A DNA stretch of 64,000 nucleotides from Methylobacterium sp. NMS14P. Lineage in GTDB: Bacteria > Pseudomonadota > Alphaproteobacteria > Rhizobiales > Beijerinckiaceae. The notes beneath the pieces were generated by a model. That model did not search any database. It was given only the letters and a program-made list of their open reading frames with translations, and was not told where the DNA came from. Every line of letters starts with the position of its first letter. The first letter of the stretch is position 1. The translations under genes were made by a program, and so were the position numbers. Positions 43,754 through 52,078 of this stretch are shown one piece after another. The stretch lies in the NCBI RefSeq assembly GCF_028583545.1, contig NZ_CP087106.1, forward strand, positions 2,960,501 through 3,024,500, given 5' to 3'.

Positions 43754-44626
43754 ATGGAAGCCGTGTCCGAAGCTGCGCTGAACCGTACCACGTCCCTGGC
43801 CCTCAGTCCCGTCGTCGACGTCATCGACGGCGCCGCGATGGCCGAAACCCGCGATATCGCGGCCTTCTTCAACAAGAACCACAAGTCGGTCCTCGTCGCC
43901 GTGCGCACCGCGCTCGCGCGCCGCCCCGACCTGCTCGGGCGCAAAATTGTGCCGATGTTCGACACGGTCGGGATCGGCAACGGGGCCACCCACGAGGCCA
44001 TGGCCTACCGCCTCGACCGCGACGCCTTCAGCCTCATCGTCATGGGCTTCACCGGCGAGCGGGCCTTCCAGTGGAAGCTCGACTACATCGAGGCCTTCAA
44101 CCGCATGGAGGCGACGCTCCGCCAGCCCCAGGCGCAGCCCTTCGACCCGAACGACCCGGCCGCCCTCCGGACCCTGCTGATCGGCTACTCGGAGCAACTG
44201 CTGCTCGCCCGTGCCGAGACCGCCGAGGTCAAGCAGGAGCTCACCGTCGTCCAGGCCGTCGTCGAGGAGCAGCGCCCCATGGTGGACGCCTACCTCGCCT
44301 TCCTCGACGACGACGGCCTCTGCAACCTGCGCACCGCGGCCCGGGCGGTCGACGCGCCCTGCATGCTGTTCCTCAGGTGGATGGAGGAGCGGAAGTACGT
44401 CATCCGCGAGAACGGCGGCGAACTCCAGCCGGCGGCCGCCATGCGCCGGGACGGCTACATGAAGCTGCGGGCCAAGCCGGACGCCAACGGAAAGCTCCGG
44501 AACCAGGCGGTCGTCACCCGCTCGGGCTTGGTCTGGCGGCGGCACCGGTGGCTCGCCGGCCCCGGCAAGCTGCTCGCCCTCCAGGCCGCCGTCGCCGCTT
44601 CCCAGCCCGGGCTCCCTGGTATCTGA
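43754..44626 (+). CDS. Rha-family / ANT-domain phage antirepressor
   Basis: A 290-residue regulator. Residues about 15-110 resemble the phage Rha domain (ETRDIAAFFNKNHKSVLVAV, YRLDRDAFSLIVMGFTGERA, WKLDYIEAFNRME). The C-terminal part (LCNLRTAARAVDAPCMLFLR, WMEERKYVIREN, VTRSGLVWRRHRW) is an ANT/KilAC domain that in other phages opposes the repressor. ATG 43754 gives the family start; the frame is open further upstream from 43655. It has its own upstream region of about 125 bases and probably controls the lytic/lysogenic choice of the element. Confidence 0.85.
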   Translation: MEAVSEAALNRTTSLALSPVVDVIDGAAMAETRDIAAFFNKNHKSVLVAVRTALARRPDLLGRKIVPMFDTVGIGNGATHEAMAYRLDRDAFSLIVMGFTGERAFQWKLDYIEAFNRMEATLRQPQAQPFDPNDPAALRTLLIGYSEQLLLARAETAEVKQELTVVQAVVEEQRPMVDAYLAFLDDDGLCNLRTAARAVDAPCMLFLRWMEERKYVIRENGGELQPAAAMRRDGYMKLRAKPDANGKLRNQAVVTRSGLVWRRHRWLAGPGKLLALQAAVAASQPGLPGI

Positions 44627-44664
44627 CCCATCCCAGTAATCGGTAGTGAGGTCTTTACTACAAG

Positions 44665-45270
44665 ATGGCCGGCCGCACCCCCGCGGCCGGCCCGGCGGCT
44701 ACGCATGAGCAGGAGGCCCCGGTGGACGACCCAGAGCAGATCCACATCGAAGAGTACATCGCCACGTCAGTCGCGCGGGAGCGCCGCGCCGGCGAGAAAG
44801 CGGCATCCAAGGAGCGCCAGGTCGCTATCGGCGCCGTGCTCCGTGCGAAGCGGGCCGAGGTCGAGGAGCGGGCCGCCCTGAAGCGGGCGTCCGGAAATCC
44901 GGCGCTAGCGAGCGAGGGCGGCAACGGTGGCCCCAGCCTCGAAGCGATGCCGACCTTCGACGCGCTGGAGCGCATCGGGCGCGCGGCGTTCGGCGACCAC
45001 TGGGAGGGTAAGTTGGGCCTCCAAGCCGGCATTGAGGAGCGGTCCATCAGGCGCTTCCGCGCTGGCGAAATCGCCACGACGCCGGAGGCGATGGCTCGGG
45101 CGAGGTTATGGGCCATCGAGACTGCTGCGAGGCTGCTCGCCGCGGCGGGCGAGGAGGACATCGCCGGCGAGGTGCGCGCCCGGGAGCAGGCAATGCAGCT
45201 TCGGAATGCCGAGCGGGCCCGGGCCGTCCACGCGGCCAACCTCGCCAAGGCCAGCGCGAAGAAGGCCTAG
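44665..45270 (+). CDS. Hypothetical protein with possible helix-turn-helix
   Basis: A 201-residue, highly charged protein. The middle (DALERIGRAAFGDHWEGKLG, then AGIEERSIRRFRAGE) resembles the short helix-turn-helix by which some phage proteins bind DNA. The ends are coiled-coil-like (RAKRAEVEERAALKRA; REQAMQLRNAERARAVHAAN). A CCGGAAATCCGG copy at 44891 is read as ASGNPAL. Its stop TAG forms CTAG with the stop of the convergent secreted-protein gene. Confidence 0.6.
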   Translation: MAGRTPAAGPAATHEQEAPVDDPEQIHIEEYIATSVARERRAGEKAASKERQVAIGAVLRAKRAEVEERAALKRASGNPALASEGGNGGPSLEAMPTFDALERIGRAAFGDHWEGKLGLQAGIEERSIRRFRAGEIATTPEAMARARLWAIETAARLLAAAGEEDIAGEVRAREQAMQLRNAERARAVHAANLAKASAKKA

Positions 45271-45692
45271 TCGCCCGACGAGAGCGCCCCCGTCCCGCGC
45301 CGGGGGCACTCAGGGGCTGTCATCTCGCCCGGGAGGTCGAGGCGCTCGGGCGTCCGGCGGTATTGCGTGACGACGAACGAACCGCCCCGTCTTCCGTCGG
45401 ACCAGTCCCACTGCCCACCGAATCCTGGCCACGCTCCCCGGCCGCTCGATCCCGTACCGACTGCCCGGCTGAGCATCTTCCCATCCCGCGCGGACCGAAC
45501 TCCGCACTCCACCCGAACCCGCCATTCCGCGCGCCCGGTCGGCTCCGCGTCGACGACGCCGTAGCGCTCCCGCCCCGGGCCCGCGGGCTCCGACATGGAG
45601 AACTGCCAGCCCGAGGTGTAGTCCGGCCAGAACTCGGCGGCGCCGGCGGCGGAGGGAACGGCGAGCGCCGCGGCGAGGATCAGGGTTCGCAT
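45267..45692 (-). CDS. Hypothetical secreted protein
   Basis: A 141-residue protein with a clear signal peptide (MRTLILAAALAVPSAAGAAE) and a small beta-rich mature part (WPDYTSGWQFSMSEPAGPGR, VVTQYRRTPERLDLPGE) with two cysteines. No family recognised. It overlaps the stop of the convergent gene exactly on CTAG (45267-45270). Confidence 0.6.
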   Translation of the reverse strand: MRTLILAAALAVPSAAGAAEFWPDYTSGWQFSMSEPAGPGRERYGVVDAEPTGRAEWRVRVECGVRSARDGKMLSRAVGTGSSGRGAWPGFGGQWDWSDGRRGGSFVVTQYRRTPERLDLPGEMTAPECPRRGTGALSSGD

Positions 45693-45705
45693 TCTTGGGG
45701 CTCCA

Positions 45706-46065
45706 TCAGGTGGGGTCGACGGCCCAGCAGGAGCCGTCGGCGGCGAGGATCACGAGGGCGGCCGCGCTCACCGGCGCGCCGTCCTCCAGGTGGAAAAAGG
45801 GCCCGCGGTAGGGGCAGAAGCGAACCCGCAGCGCCTCGCGCGGGACGGCTCCGGATTCGATGGGGACGCCCCGGACGAAGGCGACCACTTCCCGGGCGCG
45901 GCGAGCCTGGATGCGGCGGACGCCGGCGACCGAGACACGGAACACGGCGCCCGCCAGGAACAGGGTCTCCACGTGCCCGGCGATGCGGCCGGCGCGCCGT
46001 ACCGACCAGCAGCGGCGGCTGAGATTGCGGTAGGCGTCTACGGGAGCGGCAGCGGGCGGACGCAT
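45706..46065 (-). CDS. Hypothetical phage-region protein
   Basis: A 119-residue protein from ATG 46065 (VDAYRNLSRRCWSVRRAGRI, ending AADGSCWAVDPT). The N-terminal phrase YRNLSRRCWSVR...GRVxGH-like is known from small uncharacterised phage and plasmid proteins. It lies 13 bases upstream of the secreted-protein gene and overlaps the 72-residue gene before it. Confidence 0.55.
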   Translation of the reverse strand: MRPPAAAPVDAYRNLSRRCWSVRRAGRIAGHVETLFLAGAVFRVSVAGVRRIQARRAREVVAFVRGVPIESGAVPREALRVRFCPYRGPFFHLEDGAPVSAAALVILAADGSCWAVDPT

Positions 46066-46256
46066 AGCGCGACGGCCTCCGCCTCCAGGGCCATCCGGAG
46101 GTCGTCCTCGCGTCGGAGCCGGCCGGCGCCGTCCAGGGCGATGAGCCGGTCGACGCGGAGCGCCATCGCGACGGCGACGAGCCCGCAGACCCTCCGGGTC
46201 GCCCAAGAGAGCCGCAGACGGTCGCGGACCGCGTGGAGGTCCTCGTCAGGCGGCAT
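46038..46256 (-). CDS. Hypothetical small protein
   Basis: A 72-residue helical protein (LHAVRDRLRLSWATRRVCGL, then LRMALEAEAVALCVRPLPLP). Its start overlaps the end of the AAA+ ATPase gene and its end overlaps the following gene, as in the rest of this minus-strand run. No family recognised. Confidence 0.5.
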   Translation of the reverse strand: MPPDEDLHAVRDRLRLSWATRRVCGLVAVAMALRVDRLIALDGAGRLRREDDLRMALEAEAVALCVRPLPLP

Positions 46257-48091
46257 CGGAGGCCTCCTCCGGCTCCGGCAGCGCCGCCCGGATCAGCCTG
46301 ATGGCGTCCGAGACGGCGGCCGCGTCGATTGCGTTGACCTGGCCGGCGCAGGCCAGCTTCAGGACGTGGAGCGTCAGGGAGGCCAAGGCCTCGCGACGGG
46401 CGGCGGGGGTCTCGATGTGCTGCATGTCGCTCTCCTGGTTAGTGGCGGGGGGGGCTGCGGCGGGACCCTCGTCCCGGGCCTGCAGCACGACTTCGACGAG
46501 GCGGACGAGCCGCCGGATGGAGCCCCCTGGCCACGCCTCGGCCAGTGACGCCATCTCGATGGCATCGAGCGTCCCCCAGCGCTCGTCGAGGCCCTGCCGG
46601 CGGCAGACCTCGCGGGCGACCTGCGGTGCCAGGGCGGCGAGGTGATCAGCCGTCGGCTCGTCGACGCGGGCCACTACCATGCGGTCGCGAAGCGGTGTCG
46701 GCAGCGAAGAGGCGTCGTTGGCCGTGCAGAGGAAGAGGACACCGGTCAGGTCGACCGGGTGGCAGAGAAAATTGGACGGCCACGCCGCGGCCGTCTCGGT
46801 GTCCATCTGACCCAAAAGGACGTCGTGCAGCTTGCCCGAGTTGCTGTCCCTGGACCCGCCGGCCTTCTCGACTTCGTCGAGCATGGCGATGAACGTACGT
46901 TGCTTGAGTTCAACGAACGCGGCGGTGATGAAATCTTGCTGTGCGCTAACCCAACGGATGGGGGTTCCACCGTAGGAGTTGTCGGACGCGTTATCGCATT
47001 GGTAACGCTCAATCCGCAGCCCGGAGACCTCGGCGACGCTCCGACACATCGCGGACTTTCCGGCGCCCGCGGGGCCGTCGGCGCAGACGACCGCGTGCCC
47101 CCAGAACTCCCGCCCGCCCTGGCTGCGGCGGATGACCAGGAAGAACTGGCCGCCGTTCGGATGCCGGGCGAGCAGGGCGTGCTCCCAGGTATCCCAGTCC
47201 GCAGGCACACGCACGCCGGGTAGCGGCACGTCGAGGACGCACTTCAGAATGCGCTGGAGCTCCTTGACGTTGTCGGACCTCCCGGCGCCTTCCAGGACGG
47301 AGGGCGGGAAGATGACCGCGCTGCCGGCCGGCGGGGTCGGCTCGGCCGCCGCCTTCCGGAAACCCGCGAGCGACGCGTGCTTGGGCGCGGGTTCCTCGGC
47401 CTCCCGCTCGCTGGCCCTGGCCTCGACGATTGCGTCCCGGACACGCTCCCGAGTGGCAAGCGCCACTTGAGCGACGTACTCCTCACCGGCTTCGCGCCAC
47501 TGGCCCACGACGTCGTAGCGCTGCGTCCCGGGGATGCACTGCGGCGTGTAGAAGCCGTCGAGCATCTCGCAGCCGAGAAGCGTGGCGATGAGCGCGGCGC
47601 GGCCCTCGACGGCGCCGTCCCTGCGGGCGTGGCGTGCCACGACGCCCCGGAGGCGGTCGGCCGCTAGCCGGTCTCCCAGGGATGCCAGGTGGTACACCAG
47701 CCGGTCGTCGAGGTCGTCGAGGGGGGCTGTGGATGCCGTACCCGAGGTCGAGTTCGACGTCCTCGGCCGGGCGGAGCCGCAACAGGCGGTCGAGCTCGGT
47801 CGATGCGGTCAGCAGCCTGGTTTGGAAGACGCGGCGCGCCACGCGGTCGATGCCGTGCCGTGCCCCGACGAGCTCGGCGCACGTGTGGTACGTGCTGCTG
47901 AGGAGCTCGGCCATCACCTCGAAGCCGCCCACCGCCTCGACCAGGGCAGGCCGGTCTAGGGCCACGACGTCCGGCCACTGGGTGACGAGGTGCTCGTAGA
48001 GGTCGCGGTGGGCGCTGCCGCCGACGGGGCTGGCCCCGCACAGGAGGGCGCGCGTCGTCGGGTGCGCGCTGGGGGCGCGTGGGTTCATCAT
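46246..48091 (-). pseudogene. Lon-like AAA+ ATPase gene with frameshift at a C6 run
   Basis: The gene starts at ATG 48091 (GAGGA upstream) and encodes an N-terminal helical domain ending near DVELDLGYGIHSP. At six C residues (47721-47726) the frame must shift by one base to continue as LDDLDDRLVYHLASLGDRLA and on to the ATPase: Walker A DGPAGAGKSAMCRSVA, Walker B FIAMLDEVEKAG, sensor 1 LFLCTANDASSLPTPLRDRM. This matches the AAA+ domain of Lon; no protease domain follows. Full product about 615 residues. A homopolymer sequencing error, true mutation or slippage are all possible. Confidence 0.72.
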
Positions 48092-48187
48092 CGGGGGTGT
48101 CCTCGTTACCCGCGCCACAGGCGAAAGCCTTGGGCGCGTCAGTCCGGGAACCTACTCGCCGGGTGTTAAGGACAGGTCAACGAATCC

Positions 48188-48721
48188 TTAACGGTCAGCT
48201 TCTCGGTCCTCGACAATTGTAGTGGTCGGCCGCTCCCTGGCGTCCCGGGCGCCGAGGACCAAGGCCAGGGCGGCGTCCATGCCGGCACGGGAGACGACAC
48301 CGAGGTCGTGACGGTCCGCCGGCGGCGTCCGCATCAGGTTCTCGCCCTGGGTGTAGGGCCCTCGGTCCACGAGCTCGACCGCCGCCAGCAGCAAGTAGCC
48401 CATCGCCCTCGGTGTCCCCGCCGCGGCCGCGCTCCCGAGGAGCCTGAGCACCCATAGCGGCAAACCGTTCTTGGCAACGCGGTCGGGCGTAACCGTGCGC
48501 CTGTTGAGGGAGGTGACCCTGGCGAGGCTGTTCACGTAGTCGCCGCCCCAGAGAGCGGTGGCGGCTGCGTCGACGGCAGCCGCGAGATCCTCGGCGATCT
48601 CCTCGTGCGTCACGGGGCGACCATCCACGTGGGGCGTGCGGCCCTCGTAAGTTAGGGGAGCACCGTCAACGACGCCGACGGCATCGGGGACATCCGGGAC
48701 GGGTCGGAGCAGGAGAGGCAT
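48188..48721 (-). CDS. Hypothetical phage-region protein
   Basis: A 177-residue soluble protein from ATG 48721 (VTHEEIAEDLAAAVDAAATA, LPLWVLRLLGSAAAAGTPRA). The frame is open upstream to 49138, but that part lies in the hairpin array and has low-complexity translation, so I exclude it. It is upstream of the AAA+ gene on the same strand, 96 bases apart. No family recognised. Confidence 0.55.
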   Translation of the reverse strand: MPLLLRPVPDVPDAVGVVDGAPLTYEGRTPHVDGRPVTHEEIAEDLAAAVDAAATALWGGDYVNSLARVTSLNRRTVTPDRVAKNGLPLWVLRLLGSAAAAGTPRAMGYLLLAAVELVDRGPYTQGENLMRTPPADRHDLGVVSRAGMDAALALVLGARDARERPTTTIVEDREADR

Positions 48722-48753
48722 GCCCCGGCATACCATGAGGACTGAAACGAGAA

Positions 48754-48780
48754 AGGGCTCGCCGATGGCGAGCCCTGTTT
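48754..48780 (-). terminator. Stem-loop at the edge of the hairpin array
   Basis: AGGGCTCGCC and GGCGAGCCCT form a perfect 10-bp stem around a 3-base loop. On the minus strand it is followed by TTTCTCGTTT, so it could end a transcript coming from the array; on the plus strand only GTTT follows. Confidence 0.6.
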
Positions 48781-48782
48781 CG

Positions 48783-49102
48783 GTGCGCCCTCCTGCGAGC
48801 GGGAGGTATACGCGTCTGTGGTTCTGGTCCCCGCGGCGACTGGTTTGCCCTCCCGAGGCCGGGAGGAGGTTTCGAAACTCCTCGCTAAAGGAGTTGCCGC
48901 AAGGTTCGCCCTCCCACCGTGCGGGGTCTTCACTCACCGCAGCACATGCGGTGAAGGGTGGTCCCCCTCCCCCACCGGGAGGAACCCACTTCGCCAACGT
49001 GGCTGTTAGCGAGCCAAGGGTTGCCCTCCCGTCGCCGGGAGGTGGACCGATCTTCGACCTGGCTCTTCTCAAAGTTAGGTCTGCCCCCGCCGAGGCGTGG
49101 GA
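48783..49102. repeat. Array of six GC-rich hairpins, period 57-60 bp
   Basis: Six units share the form GGTT-GCCCTCCCG-(3 to 6 bases)-CGGGAGG and are centred near 48797, 48857, 48917, 48974, 49033 and 49092. The strongest stems are at 48848-48866 and 49024-49042. Units 3, 4 and 6 are degenerate, but unit 6 still pairs GCC with GGC. Between them several units hold a second, different hairpin, such as AACTCC/GGAGTT (48875-48894) and TCACCGCA/TGCGGTGA (48934-48954). Open frames cross on both strands but have no coding character. It may be a structured RNA locus or a REP-like cluster. Confidence 0.6.
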
Positions 49103-49215
49103 TGCGTTCGGACATAAGGAGCACGCGCCTACCGTCAAGCCGACCCGCTCGCTCGCTTGTGGATAGCGTCGCTCCGCGGGAGCCTCCCCCTCGTGCGGGA
49201 CGGGAGGCGATTCGG

Positions 49216-49617
49216 ATGGACCAGCGCGAGTTCTACTGGGTGCGGGTGAAGTGCGAGCGTGGCACCCAGCTTGCTGAGAAGATCTGCGACGAGCATGGGC
49301 TGACCCGCTTCGTCCTGCCGGGCAGGCTGGCGGCGCACCATCCCGGGGCGGTCGACGTCATCGCGCGCGTCCCGGCGCCAGGCGAGCCGCTTTCCTCCGG
49401 AGACGAGGCAGCTGCCCTGGAGCGCGCTATCGAGCGAATGGGATGGCCGGAGATCCGGACGTTCGAGGCCGAGCTCGCGCGCGGGCAGGACGTCGCCGAG
49501 GACGCGGGCGGCTTCATGCTCCGGGCGGTCCGCAAGCTGTTCGGGCTGCCGGCGCCGAAGGCCTCGGTCATCACCTACCAGCAGGCCGCACGCGCCATGG
49601 TCCGGAGGGCGGCATGA
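49216..49617 (+). CDS. Hypothetical small protein
   Basis: A 133-residue protein from ATG 49216 with GGGAGG upstream. It reads YWVRVKCERGTQLAEKICDE, then FEAELARGQDVAEDAGGFML and ITYQQAARAMVRRAA. No membrane segment, no family recognised. The stop overlaps the next start (ATGA). It is the first gene of a plus-strand run that ends at the Abi_C gene. Confidence 0.6.
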   Translation: MDQREFYWVRVKCERGTQLAEKICDEHGLTRFVLPGRLAAHHPGAVDVIARVPAPGEPLSSGDEAAALERAIERMGWPEIRTFEAELARGQDVAEDAGGFMLRAVRKLFGLPAPKASVITYQQAARAMVRRAA

Positions 49618-49874
49618 GGGAGCGCATGCTGTTCGCCTCGATGGCGCAGCCCCTCAAGCCGGAAAAGGGGCGAAAGGACGGCTCCTGCAACCGAACCGCT
49701 TGCCAGGCACCCCTGAAGGGTAAGCGCCAGTGGACGATGGTGGACCACTCCGTCGTGGACGGCAGGCTCTACTACTGCGCCCGCTGCGCCTGGGACTTCA
49801 ATGCCTGGGACCGCGAGATCGGGGTCACCCTGCGCTGCACGCCCGACCTGCCAGAAGGTGACATGGCATGCTGA
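49614..49874 (+). CDS. Small zinc-ribbon-like protein
   Basis: An 86-residue protein with four cysteines in two pairs, SCNRTACQAPLKGKR and YYCARCAWDFNAWD, the usual form of a zinc ribbon. It starts by ATGA overlap at 49614 and its end overlaps the next gene. A role in DNA or RNA binding by the element is possible. Confidence 0.6.
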   Translation: MRERMLFASMAQPLKPEKGRKDGSCNRTACQAPLKGKRQWTMVDHSVVDGRLYYCARCAWDFNAWDREIGVTLRCTPDLPEGDMAC

Positions 49875-50266
49875 CCGACGAAGAGCTTCAGGACCTCGCC
49901 CGCACCGTAGCCAACCTGCCGCCGGAGCATGAGCGCATCGGCATCGACGCGGTCGCCGCCATCCGTGACGCGCGCGCCCGGCAGGAGCAGGAGCGCATCG
50001 CCGACCTGCGGTCGATGACCGACCTCCAGGTGGCGGTGCTCATGGACGTGCAGGGTCTTCGGCGCGAGGCGGCACTGACGCTCCTGCGCGATGCCGGCTT
50101 CGTCCGGGGCGCCGTCCTGGAGAAGGCCTACCGCGAGGGATACCACCGCGGCGCCCTCGACGTTCACGCCGGCCCTGGGGCGGTGCCGGCTCTGCCGGAC
50201 GAGGGCGACCCCGACTACGTGACGATGCGCGGCTACGACCTCGCCGACCTGATGAAGGGGGCCTGA
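49868..50266 (+). CDS. Hypothetical small protein
   Basis: A 132-residue helical protein (MLTDEELQDLARTVANLPPE, DLQVAVLMDVQGLRREAAL, GYHRGALDVHAG). No family recognised. It overlaps the zinc-ribbon gene by 7 bases and is followed after 2 bases by the next ORF. Confidence 0.55.
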   Translation: MLTDEELQDLARTVANLPPEHERIGIDAVAAIRDARARQEQERIADLRSMTDLQVAVLMDVQGLRREAALTLLRDAGFVRGAVLEKAYREGYHRGALDVHAGPGAVPALPDEGDPDYVTMRGYDLADLMKGA

Positions 50267-50268
50267 GC

Positions 50269-50592
50269 ATGCCCGCCATCTCCACCGAGGTCAGCCTGAC
50301 TTTCGAGAGCATGTCGCCCCTCGTTGCTGCGGCGGCCGCCTGGGAGGGCAGCCCGTCCACGTTCGAGGCCTACGCCTCCCACATGGAGCGCTCCATGGGT
50401 CTCACCTGGGGTGCGATGCTTGAGGCCGCGCTGGTCCCGCCCGTGAGATCCAGGCCGTCGAACAGGCAACCCGTACCCGGGGTGAACCGGCTCAACCGCC
50501 GGGCGGCCGCAGCGCGCGCGGAGGTCCTGACATGGGCAGCACCCGGAGCGCCTGGAGCCCGAGGTCGTCGAGGTCGTGTTGACGGTGGTGGC
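50269..50592 (+). CDS. Uncertain ORF upstream of, and in frame with, the 117-residue gene
   Basis: The first 60 codons (ISTEVSLTFESMSPLVAAAA, SHMERSMGLTWGAMLEAALV) look coding. After about 50448 the translation turns into Arg/Pro/Ala-rich sequence, while another frame reads better (EIQAVEQATRTRGE). A frameshift in a small gene here is possible. The frame runs on without a stop into the gene at 50593. Confidence 0.35.
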
Positions 50593-50946
50593 ATGACTGA
50601 CCCCCGGGACATCGCATCCTGGGCCGACGCCAACGTGATGCTCTGTGCGAAAGGCGAGCCGGACGGCCTGCGCCTCACCGGCTACCAGCGAAGCGTCGTG
50701 GAGGCCTTGGCCGAGCCCGGGGTGACAGTCAGGTTCCTGACGCCGGCTGAACTGCAGCGTCGCCGGGGGCTAAGCCCGCTAGATGCCCTCCTCATGCTGG
50801 GCGCGGTCGACGCCGGCGAGGAGGTCCTGTTCTACGAGCGCGCCCGGGACGAACTCCGGGATGGCGCCGCCGCGGCGAAGGCCACCTGGGACCGGCGTGG
50901 GGGCGTCCCCATCAACCCGCGGTTCGCCGCCCGACGCGACCGTTAA
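50593..50946 (+). CDS. Hypothetical small protein
   Basis: A 117-residue protein from ATG 50593 (TDPRDIASWADANVMLCAKG, RLTGYQRSVVEALAEPGVTV, GLSPLDALLMLGAVDAGEEV). Soluble, no family recognised. The frame is also open upstream to 50269, but the ATG here gives the cleanest protein. Confidence 0.5.
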   Translation: MTDPRDIASWADANVMLCAKGEPDGLRLTGYQRSVVEALAEPGVTVRFLTPAELQRRRGLSPLDALLMLGAVDAGEEVLFYERARDELRDGAAAAKATWDRRGGVPINPRFAARRDR

Positions 50947-51054
50947 ACCGACCTGCCGCTTTCGCCGCGAGCGCCTTACCCGACGGCAACCTTGGCCGCA
51001 TACGGGCCGCCGCGATTCGGTTTCCGGTAACCCGCCCCGGCGACAGTCGGGACT

Positions 51055-51996
51055 ATGACGAGATCTCGCACTCAGACCATCGACCCCATGAGCCCCCCGG
51101 TCGGCCGGGAGGGTCTGACCGTAGGCGTACCCGTGCCTGTCGACGTCCGGGCATTCTCGGACGCAGCGGAGCTTGAGGCCGACCCGATCTGGCAATCAGC
51201 ACCCATCACCAAGAAGGCTCGCCCGATGCTGTTGGCGCGCCCCTTCCGCGGAACGCGCATCAGCCCGATCCTCACTGAGGGCGGCGACGCGCTGGTTCTG
51301 CAGTATACAGAGAACGACCCGAAGTTCGGCAGCGGCACCCTCGTATCGAATACCCCGACACGGGAGATTATGCGGTGGCAGGACCGCATCCTCATCGTCT
51401 GGGCGAACCGCGTCGAGGTCATTCATCGCGGCCGGACCGTCGGCTTCGCCAAGCGGCGTGCGGTGGACGAGCCGGCCAAGGACCTGCTGGCACAGATCTA
51501 CGCTGACAACGACAGGGCCCGCGAGGTGCGGAACCTCGTCGCGGTCGAGCGCGTCAGAGAGGCCCAGAACCGCCTGACCGTATCGGAAAGCTACCTTCGG
51601 ACGGCCGTCGGGACGGTCAACAAAATGGCGCCGACCGACCCGGACTTCGACGTCGTTGCCGACCAGGTGATGGCGTATATCCGCCACATGGAGGTCGACC
51701 GCGAGATGCTCGGGGAGATCTGCGACCGCATCTTGGTTGAGCCCGGAATGCCGGACGATGTCGCGGTTGAGATCCTGCGGCGGCGTCTCGAAGCAATGTC
51801 GCCGGAGGTCTGGTGCGCTCTGGCTGGGGCGGCCGGCGCCGGTGCGTTCCAGCCGGCGTGGGTCGAGGCGCACGTGAACACGCTCTTGGAAGCGCCGGAC
51901 GAGCCCCGCCTGGATGAGAGGGTCCGCCGAGCGGTCGAGATGGTCGATGCGCATCGGGGCCACGTGAGCGCCGGAAATCCGGCGGAAGCGGATTGA
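51055..51996 (+). CDS. Hypothetical protein in accessory region
   Basis: A 313-residue soluble protein. The first half is beta-rich (LLARPFRGTRISPILTEGGD, ILIVWANRVEVIHRGRTVGF) and the second half helical (VEILRRRLEAMSPEVWCALA, ERVRRAVEMVDAHRGHV). No family recognised. A CCGGAAATCCGG copy at 51971 encodes SAGNPAE at its C-terminus. It has its own upstream gap of about 100 bases. Confidence 0.6.
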   Translation: MTRSRTQTIDPMSPPVGREGLTVGVPVPVDVRAFSDAAELEADPIWQSAPITKKARPMLLARPFRGTRISPILTEGGDALVLQYTENDPKFGSGTLVSNTPTREIMRWQDRILIVWANRVEVIHRGRTVGFAKRRAVDEPAKDLLAQIYADNDRAREVRNLVAVERVREAQNRLTVSESYLRTAVGTVNKMAPTDPDFDVVADQVMAYIRHMEVDREMLGEICDRILVEPGMPDDVAVEILRRRLEAMSPEVWCALAGAAGAGAFQPAWVEAHVNTLLEAPDEPRLDERVRRAVEMVDAHRGHVSAGNPAEAD

Positions 51997-52078
51997 TACT
52001 TGCTCCGTCGGCACCTGAGGTGCGCACGTGCGCACCCGGCGGCATGACGGTAGCCTGGGCCTGTAGTCAGGAGGCCCC

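Noticed and set aside
48783..49102. CRISPR array
   Set aside because: The 60-bp period and palindromic units are CRISPR-like, but the units differ from one another in sequence and length, the intervals contain hairpins, and no cas gene is near.
48720..49166. Gene with 20-residue repeats across the hairpin array (plus or minus strand)
   Set aside because: Open frames exist on both strands with a 20-residue periodicity, but this follows from the DNA period; there is no ribosome site or recognisable fold.
35706..51982. SGNPA as a repeated protein motif
   Set aside because: The same DNA is read in other frames (PEIR), from the other strand (SGFP, SGIP) and between genes, so the repeat is a DNA feature.
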